From positions 1 through 6,674 of the forward strand of contig JADFWE010000220.1 in assembly GCA_015222915.1 (NCBI GenBank): a DNA stretch of 6,674 nt, written 5' to 3'. The DNA is from Pseudomonadota bacterium (lineage in GTDB: Bacteria; Pseudomonadota; Gammaproteobacteria; SZUA-229). A model generated the notes under the pieces. The model saw nothing but the letters and a program-made list of their open reading frames with translations. It was not told the DNA's origin and searched no databases. Below, in pieces: positions 1 through 4,914 of this stretch. A program made the translations under genes and the position numbers. How positions within the stretch are numbered: position 1 is the first letter of the stretch; every line of letters starts with the position of its first letter.

Positions 1-512
1 GCGATAGCATCGATGATCTCCCTGTCATCCCACTCCCGTGAGCCCTGTACTTTCTCCAGCACCCGGCCGTCAGCATCGACCAGGATGGTCAACGGTATCC
101 GCCTGGCCCCCAGCATGATTTCCAGCTGCAGTCTCTTATCAAGAAAGTTCTCGAAGCTGACGCCGGACTGCTTGATAAAGCCTTCGGCCCTGTCACGGTA
201 GTCATCTGTCGATATACCGATGATATTAAACTGTTTGCCGTTATAACGTTTCGCCAGACGCTCGAGTGAACCCATCTCTTCGCGACAGGGCCCGCACCAG
301 CTGGCCCACACATTAATGAGTAGCGGCTTACCTTTAAAGTCAGCAAAGGTTTTTGTCTGGCCATCGAGTCCGACCCCATTGAGGCCGTCCATGGTTATCT
401 CACGAAGATAGCCGCCTTTCTTCACCTCGCCGGTGGCGGCAGCAAAAACTGACGCTGAGAAAGCCGCAGTGAGTATGATGCTAAGAAAATATCTGCAAAA
501 ATATATACGCAT
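1..512 (-). CDS. TlpA/ResA-like secreted thioredoxin-fold protein (partial, C-terminus beyond window)
   Basis: Reading leftward from ATG at 512, 170 codons stay open to the window edge, so the C-terminus is missing. Residues 1-24 form a signal peptide: basic start (MRIYFCR), hydrophobic stretch, and an A-S-V-F-A-type cleavage site near residue 24. The thioredoxin fold follows, with WASWCGPC at 69-76 (redox cysteines C73 and C76) and the cis-proline segment R-I-P-L-T at 138-142. The stretch ending in LVDADGR fits the TlpA/ResA/AhpC-TSA redoxin family. Such proteins act in the periplasm or facing it, usually reducing disulfides for cytochrome c maturation or as general thiol oxidoreductases; the partner here is unknown. 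An in-frame TAA lies three codons upstream of the ATG, so this is the farthest possible start. The Shine-Dalgarno is weak (GGA about 10 bases upstream). The gene is divergent from the 859 gene. Family assignment is firm; a specific role (ResA, CcmG or other) is not. Confidence 0.92.
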   Translation of the reverse strand, partial: MRIYFCRYFLSIILTAAFSASVFAAATGEVKKGGYLREITMDGLNGVGLDGQTKTFADFKGKPLLINVWASWCGPCREEMGSLERLAKRYNGKQFNIIGISTDDYRDRAEGFIKQSGVSFENFLDKRLQLEIMLGARRIPLTILVDADGRVLEKVQGSREWDDREIIDAI

Positions 513-858
513 GGTGTTTTATCCATTTACCCCTTCAGACGGGGATAATCTCTGTCTAATTCGCACTTTGATCGTGAAGATTACCAGAAAACATCAAAAA
601 GCATTTTTCCTTCGTCATCTCTACAGATCAACGGGATACTGATTTTATCATTTCGGGCGCGGACCACCCAGTTCAGATCAGCCCGTTCAGACACCCTGTT
701 TAGATCAGCCTGCTCAGATAATACATGGATAAATTAATCAGAATTTTCCTGATAACATTTGAACATTTCTCATGTTTACCTATCTGAGCAATACCGTTAA
801 CCGTCATACCCGCAGCCCCACCTTTCTCATAGCCAACCTCTAACCTGCCTCAATCGTT
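513..858. other. Divergent intergenic region between the tlpA-like gene and the secreted-protein gene
   Basis: This 346-base stretch must hold promoters for both divergent genes, but I could not find a convincing -35/-10 pair for either. It contains a two-copy 27-base tandem repeat (667-720). It also has two small AT-rich hairpin-capable sequences: ATCAG/CTGAT around 737-753, and AACAT (762-766) with ATGTT (772-776). CCCC (530-533) and GGGG (541-544) could pair just upstream of the tlpA-like start. An open frame at 433-642 on the plus strand overlaps the tlpA-like gene antisense and has no protein-like features. Confidence 0.6.
667..720. repeat. Two tandem copies of a 27-base imperfect repeat
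   Basis: Copy 1 is 667-693 and copy 2 is 694-720, head to tail with no gap, matching at 22 of 27 positions. All differences are transitions or a single A/T change. The core is GTTCAGATCAGCC, and each unit contains a shorter internal echo (GTTCAGA...GTTCAGA in copy 1). Paired sites with a 27-base period could be operator half-sites for a regulator of the flanking genes, or simply a replication-slippage duplication. The sequence alone does not decide. Confidence 0.7.
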
Positions 859-1437
859 ATGCATCCATTCCTTAACCTGATCTTGATCACCAGTTTTATC
901 GGTACTGCCGTCGCTGCCGATACGCCTGCAGACACAAAAACCGTACATGTCAGAAAAGAAGTCATCTCTCCCGGTTACAGCGCTCTGAAACTTTTCCTGG
1001 AAGACGAGCAACACCTGACCACGATAAGACGCACGAAGATGGTGGTAACATTCTCCAACATCAGCGAAAGCTCGATAAAACTCATCGATGAGATAAGCCG
1101 TGCATCAGAGCAGGCGATAGAGGAGATGGAGAATCTCGCACATGAAAAACCGGCTTTCAGCTTCGAAGACTTCCCTGATGAGGGCATCGCCAGATCCACC
1201 TTTGACTCCTTGAGGTACACCACAGCAAAAGAATTTTTCTTTGATGGCGAAGACTTTGAAAAAGATCTGCTCATCAGTCAGCTGAAAGTGCTGCGCCTGA
1301 TCAGCCATCTGGCAAGTGAGTTAGAAGAGACGGAAAGCAATACGAAGCGAAAGAAATGGTTACGCGATATTGCCGTGAAATATGAAAAATATTACCAACG
1401 GGTTTCTGCCCGTGTTTTTATAACGGCCAGGCGCTGA
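859..1437 (+). CDS. Secreted, mostly helical protein of unknown function
   Basis: This 192-residue protein matches no family I recognise. Residues 1-20 make a signal peptide, with a hydrophobic core L-N-L-I-L-I-T-S-F-I and an A-V-A-A site before Asp21. It is therefore probably exported to the periplasm, with no further membrane segment. The mature part has no cysteine and is charged. Likely helices lie at 69-95 and 134-190, and the second is amphipathic with a basic cluster K-R-K-K (163-166) and ends in an Arg-rich tail. There is no lipobox. An in-frame TAA at 841-843 makes ATG 859 the farthest ATG start. No purine-rich ribosome-binding site is visible upstream, so translation may be weak or unconventional. 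It faces away from the tlpA-like gene and reads toward nrdA, separated from nrdA by a possible terminator and a complete nrd promoter. It is thus probably not part of the nrd operon. An open frame with a good signal peptide supports a real gene. Confidence 0.72.
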   Translation: MHPFLNLILITSFIGTAVAADTPADTKTVHVRKEVISPGYSALKLFLEDEQHLTTIRRTKMVVTFSNISESSIKLIDEISRASEQAIEEMENLAHEKPAFSFEDFPDEGIARSTFDSLRYTTAKEFFFDGEDFEKDLLISQLKVLRLISHLASELEETESNTKRKKWLRDIAVKYEKYYQRVSARVFITARR

Positions 1438-1554
1438 AAGAACAAAATCTGAGTCCGCAAAAAACGCTCGTGATCAGCTATCCAGCTCATACGATAACAG
1501 CCCGAAAAACTGCCAACAAAACCACCCTGACAGCAAGCGGATAATCACCTGCTA

Positions 1555-1600
1555 AATTTACCTGGGGCATTACCCCAAAAGTTTTTTATATGGGTAAATT
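1555..1600 (+). terminator. Possible terminator: GC hairpin with T-run inside a larger inverted repeat
   Basis: TGGGG (1563-1567), a five-base loop, and CCCCA (1573-1577) form a short GC-rich stem. AAAG and six Ts (1582-1587) follow, which resembles a weak Rho-independent terminator for the 859 gene, about 125 bases after its stop. The stem is short and the T-run is offset by four bases, so efficiency is doubtful. The hairpin sits inside perfect 8-bp arms, AATTTACC (1555-1562) and GGTAAATT (1593-1600). Confidence 0.4.
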
Positions 1601-1665
1601 CTTATGTTCTAACAGTCTGTTTTACTGAAATTATTAAGTTACGGAAATCATTATAAAAAGCTAAC

Positions 1666-1674
1666 TTATCCACA
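1666..1674 (+). promoter_or_regulatory. DnaA box upstream of nrdAB promoter
   Basis: TTATCCACA matches the strong DnaA-box consensus TTATNCACA at all nine positions. It lies 45 bases upstream of the predicted -35 element of nrdA. DnaA binding upstream of nrdAB is established in E. coli, where it links deoxynucleotide supply to replication initiation. The same role here is inferred from position. A second, 8-of-9 match (ATATGCACA, 1700-1708) lies closer to the promoter. Confidence 0.75.
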
Positions 1675-1703
1675 GGTTTTCCGATACTGCTCCACTGGAA
1701 TAT

Positions 1704-1719
1704 GCACAATATATAGTGC
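1704..1719. promoter_or_regulatory. NrdR box 1 (distal, near-perfect)
   Basis: GCACAATATATAGTGC fits the 16-base NrdR consensus ACACWATATATWGTGT at all but the two end bases. It is palindromic except for one central pair that the consensus leaves as W. NrdR is the nucleotide-sensing repressor of bacterial ribonucleotide reductase operons and binds paired boxes near the promoter. This box abuts the predicted -35 element, so bound NrdR should hinder RNA polymerase. The nrdR gene is not in the window. Confidence 0.88.
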
Positions 1720-1749
1720 TTGACGAAACACCCGACCACACCCTATAGT
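1720..1749 (+). promoter_or_regulatory. Sigma70-type promoter of nrdAB
   Basis: TTGACG (1720-1725, 5 of 6 to TTGACA) and TATAGT (1744-1749, 5 of 6 to TATAAT) are separated by 18 bases. Transcription should start near 1756, giving a leader of about 108 bases before the nrdA ATG. The -35 directly follows NrdR box 1 and the -10 lies inside NrdR box 2, which strengthens the assignment. No better pair was found in 1438-1863. Confidence 0.75.
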
Positions 1750-1751
1750 AT
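1736..1751. promoter_or_regulatory. NrdR box 2 (proximal, degenerate), over the -10 element
   Basis: CCACACCCTATAGTAT matches the NrdR consensus at about 11 of 16 positions. The right half (TATAGT) is good and the left half is poor. It starts 32 bases after box 1, leaving a 16-base gap, roughly three helical turns. That is the same-face spacing typical of NrdR box pairs and is the main reason to accept a weak match. Confidence 0.65.
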
Positions 1752-1764
1752 CCGGCATCAAAAC

Positions 1765-1799
1765 CCCTGCTTCAGAACAGGGTGGCTGACATACAGCCA
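1765..1799 (+). promoter_or_regulatory. Two abutting small hairpins in the nrdA leader
   Basis: In the predicted 5' leader, CCCTG (1765-1769) pairs with CAGGG (1778-1782) across an 8-base loop. Immediately after, TGGCTG (1783-1788) pairs with CAGCCA (1794-1799) across the loop ACATA. No T-run follows, so they are not terminators. They sit near the mRNA 5' end and could protect it or shape ribosome access; this is inference. I do not recognise a known riboswitch class. Confidence 0.45.
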
Positions 1800-1841
1800 G
1801 AACAACAACCAGAACAACAACCAGAACAACAAAAAAACTAG
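1782..1841 (+). CDS. Possible 19-codon leader ORF with three PEQQ repeats
   Basis: A GTG at 1782 opens a frame of 19 codons ending in TAG (1839-1841), reading ADIQ, then PEQQ three times, then KN. A short AGG (1779-1781) lies too close to the GTG to be a good ribosome-binding site. The stop is 22 bases before the nrdA ATG. The repeats follow from the 12-base DNA repeat, so the open frame may be accidental. It could be a leader peptide affecting nrdA translation, but nothing in the sequence proves translation. Confidence 0.2.
   Translation: MADIQPEQQPEQQPEQQKN
1797..1832 (+). repeat. Three perfect copies of the 12-base repeat CCAGAACAACAA in the nrdA leader
   Basis: The copies are 1797-1808, 1809-1820 and 1821-1832, identical and gapless, followed by an A-run. 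An 11-base match to the unit recurs inside the nrdA coding region (1884-1894), where it encodes part of the N/Q-rich start of NrdA. The RNA would be A/C-rich and unstructured. Such stretches upstream of a start codon can favour ribosome loading, which might offset the modest nrdA ribosome-binding site. The repeat is in frame with nrdA but separated from it by TAA (1843-1845), with no ATG, GTG or TTG start in that frame. Confidence 0.9.
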
Positions 1842-1863
1842 TTAAATCAGCGCAGGCAGGGCA

Positions 1864-4812
1864 ATGCAGACAAATACACCAAACCAGAACAACACGCCAT
1901 CCCCTATCACCAACCAGAATGTAAATACAGACCCCGCAAACTCAGTTTCAGGCGCCGATGCACCCAGCATCGCAGCAACCGCACCGGGGCAGTTCCGTGT
2001 AATACGACGCAACGGCAAAGTCACCACTTTTGACGGTGATAAAATCTCTATCGCCATGACCAAAGCATTCCTCGCAGTCGAAGGCGGAAATGCAGCAGCC
2101 AGCAACCGTATCCATGAGATCGTGAAAGGTCTGACCGAGATGGTGAACAACGCCCTCACCCGTCGTATTCCTGATGGCGGTACTTTCCATATAGAAGACA
2201 TCCAGGACCAGGTCGAACTGGCACTGATGCGCGGCGGCCACCAGCAGATCTCACGTGCTTACGTTATCTACCGTGAAGAACACGCCCGTGCCCGCGCCAA
2301 AGAACTTGCTGAAGAACAGGCACGTTCTGAAACACCAGAGAGCCGCATCCACGTCACCATGCCCGACGGCAGCAGCCAGCCGCTGGACACCAAACGTCTA
2401 CACACCGTGGTAACCGAAGCCTGTGAAGGCCTGGAAGATGTCGATGTGGAGGCCATCCTTGCTGATACCGAACGCAACCTGTTCGATGGCGTGCCGTTTA
2501 AAGACGTCGCCCGCATGCTGGTGATGAGCGCCCGCACCCTGATCGAAAAACAGCCTGACTACAGCTATGCCGCTTCCCGCCTGCTGCTCGATGACATGCG
2601 CACCGAAGCCCTCAGCTTCGTCAACAATACCATCTGCAGCGCGACCCAGACTGAGATGCAACAGCAGTACAACGGTTACTTCTCTGCCTACATCAAACGC
2701 GCGGTCGACCTGGAACTGCTCGACCCCCGTCTGGCCGAATACGACCTCGATTTCCTCGGCAAACAGCTGGATGCTTCACGCGACCTGCAGTTCACCTACC
2801 TGGGTCTGCAGACATTATATGACCGCTACTTCATCCACACCGAAGACCTGCGTTTCGAACTACCGCAGGCCTTCTTCATGCGCGTTGCCATGGGTCTGGC
2901 GATCAACGAGATCAACCGCGAAGAGAGCACCATCGAATTCTACCGCCTGCTGTCTTCATTCGATTTCATGAGCTCAACCCCAACCCTGTTCAACTCCGGC
3001 ACACTGCGTCCACAGCTTTCCAGCTGCTACCTGACCACGGTCCCGGATAACCTGGACGGCATCTTCAGCTCGATCAAAGATGACGCCATGCTGTCTAAAT
3101 ACGCCGGCGGTCTGGGCAATGACTGGACCCGCGTACGCGGCATGGGTGCACACATCAAGGGCACCAACGGCAAATCTCAGGGCGTGGTCCCTTTCCTCAA
3201 AGTTGCTAACGATACTGCCGTGGCCGTTAACCAGGGCGGAAAACGCAAAGGCGCGATGTGTGCCTACCTGGAAACATGGCACATCGATATCGAAGAGTTT
3301 TTAGACCTGCGCAAGAACACCGGTGACGACCGCCGCCGCACCCACGACATGAACACCGCTAACTGGATTCCAGACCTGTTCATGAAACGTGTTGCCGAAG
3401 ATAAAGAGTGGACACTGTTCACCCCGGACGAAGCCCCGGAGCTGCACGAACTGTACGGCCGCAAGTTCGAAAAAGCCTATGTTGCCTACGAGCAGAAAGC
3501 TGCCGCCGGTGAGATGCGCGTATTCAAAACCGTCAAAGCTTCAGCGCTATGGCGCAAGATGATCAGCATGTTATTTGAAACCGGCCACCCGTGGATGACC
3601 TTCAAAGATCCATGTAACCTGCGTTACAGCAACCAGCACGTCGGCGTCGTGCATAGCTCTAACCTGTGCACCGAGATCATGCTGCACACCAACGACCAGG
3701 AGATCGCGGTCTGTAACCTGGGCTCGGTCAACCTGCCGGCTCATATCAATGATAACGGTCTGGATACCGAGAAGCTGGAAAAAACCATCAACACTGCCAT
3801 GCGCATGTTAGATAACGTCATCGACTACAACTTCTACAGCGTACCGGAAGCACGTGACTCCAACCTGCGTCACCGCCCTGTCGGTATGGGTGTCATGGGT
3901 TTCCAGGATGCACTGTATAAACAACGTCTGCCTTATGCCACAGAAGACGCGGTCGAGTTTGCCGACCGTACCATGGAAGCCATCAGCTATTACGCCATCA
4001 AAGCATCTAACAACCTGGCTGAAGAACGTGGCCGTTATTCGACCTTTGAAGGTTCTCTATGGAGCAAGGGCATCCTGCCGATCGACTCTATAGACTACCT
4101 GGCAGAAGGCCGCGGCAACTACCTGGAAGTCGATCGCAGCTACACCTTCGACTGGGATTCACTGCGCGCCAATGTACAGAAACACGGTATGCGTAACTCC
4201 AACACCATGGCGATCGCACCGACGGCTACCATCTCAAACATCTGTGGTGTCAGCCAGTCGATCGAGCCAACCTATCAGAACCTGTTCGTCAAATCGAACC
4301 TGTCCGGTGAATTCACCGTGGTCAATCCTTACCTGATCAGCGATCTGCGTGAACGCGGCCTGTGGGACGAAGTCATGGCCAACGACCTCAAATACTACGA
4401 TGGCAGCGTACAGCAGATCGACCGTGTACCGGAAGACCTTAAAGCCCTGTACCAGACCGCCTTCGAACTCGATGCGCGCTGGCTGGTAGAAGCAGCTTCC
4501 CGTCGCCAGAAGTGGATCGACCAGGGACAGTCACTGAACCTGTACATGTCCGAGCCGAACGGTCAGAAACTGGATGCATTGTACAAGCTGGCATGGGTAC
4601 GCGGTCTAAAAACCACCTACTACCTGCGCTCTATGGGGGCGACTCACGTCGAGAAATCTACCATGGATACCAGCCGTAGCAGCGGCCTGAATGCAGTGGG
4701 CAACTCGACACCCGAAGCGGCGGCTACTGGTTCGGTAGCGCCCCAGGCTGCACGCCAGGCTGCTCCCTCCGCTTGCTCTATCCTGGACCCTGATTGCGAC
4801 GCTTGCCAGTAG
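1864..4812 (+). CDS. nrdA: Class Ia ribonucleoside-diphosphate reductase, alpha (catalytic) subunit with two ATP-cones
   Basis: This 982-residue cytoplasmic enzyme subunit reduces ribonucleoside diphosphates to deoxy forms, with NrdB. Residues 1-43 are a low-complexity N/Q/T/P/A-rich tail. ATP-cone 1 is at about 44-145 (R-V-I-R-R-N-G-K, later F-D-G-D-K-I), and a second, degenerate cone at about 161-250. The catalytic barrel follows. By comparison with E. coli NrdA, C388 (SSCYL) and C617 (AVCNLGSVNL) are the active-site disulfide pair. N600, C602 and E604 (NLCTE) are the thiyl-radical and acid/base residues, and Y919-Y920 end the radical-transfer path. The flexible tail ends in C978 and C981 (CDAC), which re-reduce the active site; C971 is an extra cysteine. 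E. coli NrdA is 761 residues with one cone, and the extra length matches pseudomonad-type proteins. An in-frame TAA at 1843-1845 leaves ATG 1864 as the first ATG, with AGG (1854-1856) as a modest ribosome-binding site. It is controlled by the NrdR/DnaA region upstream and co-transcribed with nrdB. Confidence 0.98.
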   Translation: MQTNTPNQNNTPSPITNQNVNTDPANSVSGADAPSIAATAPGQFRVIRRNGKVTTFDGDKISIAMTKAFLAVEGGNAAASNRIHEIVKGLTEMVNNALTRRIPDGGTFHIEDIQDQVELALMRGGHQQISRAYVIYREEHARARAKELAEEQARSETPESRIHVTMPDGSSQPLDTKRLHTVVTEACEGLEDVDVEAILADTERNLFDGVPFKDVARMLVMSARTLIEKQPDYSYAASRLLLDDMRTEALSFVNNTICSATQTEMQQQYNGYFSAYIKRAVDLELLDPRLAEYDLDFLGKQLDASRDLQFTYLGLQTLYDRYFIHTEDLRFELPQAFFMRVAMGLAINEINREESTIEFYRLLSSFDFMSSTPTLFNSGTLRPQLSSCYLTTVPDNLDGIFSSIKDDAMLSKYAGGLGNDWTRVRGMGAHIKGTNGKSQGVVPFLKVANDTAVAVNQGGKRKGAMCAYLETWHIDIEEFLDLRKNTGDDRRRTHDMNTANWIPDLFMKRVAEDKEWTLFTPDEAPELHELYGRKFEKAYVAYEQKAAAGEMRVFKTVKASALWRKMISMLFETGHPWMTFKDPCNLRYSNQHVGVVHSSNLCTEIMLHTNDQEIAVCNLGSVNLPAHINDNGLDTEKLEKTINTAMRMLDNVIDYNFYSVPEARDSNLRHRPVGMGVMGFQDALYKQRLPYATEDAVEFADRTMEAISYYAIKASNNLAEERGRYSTFEGSLWSKGILPIDSIDYLAEGRGNYLEVDRSYTFDWDSLRANVQKHGMRNSNTMAIAPTATISNICGVSQSIEPTYQNLFVKSNLSGEFTVVNPYLISDLRERGLWDEVMANDLKYYDGSVQQIDRVPEDLKALYQTAFELDARWLVEAASRRQKWIDQGQSLNLYMSEPNGQKLDALYKLAWVRGLKTTYYLRSMGATHVEKSTMDTSRSSGLNAVGNSTPEAAATGSVAPQAARQAAPSACSILDPDCDACQ

Positions 4813-4824
4813 TACTGGCAAGCG
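4800..4824 (+). promoter_or_regulatory. Perfect 10-bp hairpin enclosing the nrdA stop codon
   Basis: CGCTTGCCAG (4800-4809) pairs perfectly with CTGGCAAGCG (4815-4824). The loop TAGTA contains the nrdA stop codon (4810-4812). The left arm also encodes the last residues Ala980, Cys981 and Gln982. No T-run follows, so this is not a standard terminator. Plausible roles are mRNA stabilisation against 3' exonucleases, a processing site, or adjustment of ribosome flow from nrdA to nrdB; none is proven. Confidence 0.75.
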
Positions 4825-4914
4825 ACATCAGTAACATTAATAAGAACAAAACTGCTGATATAAACAGGCAAATAGCAGCAGACTAAATAAAAAAAACGAT
4901 TGAGGTAACAAAAG
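4813..4914 (+). other. nrdA-nrdB spacer
   Basis: A 102-base AT-rich spacer. It holds the right arm of the stop-codon hairpin and, at its end, a good Shine-Dalgarno TGAGGT (4901-4906) about nine bases before the nrdB ATG. This is a stronger signal than the one for nrdA. I saw no terminator and no convincing separate promoter, so nrdA and nrdB are probably one transcript with independent translation starts. Confidence 0.7.

Noticed and set aside
433..642. Plus-strand 69-codon open frame overlapping the tlpA-like gene start
   Set aside because: Antisense to a gene with clear domain evidence, with no protein-like features of its own.
1830..1838. A-AAA-AAC slippery heptamer at the end of the leader ORF, suggesting programmed frameshifting into nrdA
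   Set aside because: It is in the correct phase of the leader ORF, but a -1 shift leads to a frame different from nrdA, and a +1 shift meets TAA at 1843-1845. No fusion product results.
4837..4864. Possible internal promoter for nrdB (TTAATA, 16-base spacer, TATAAA)
   Set aside because: The -35 matches only 4 of 6 in AT-rich sequence where such hits are expected by chance.
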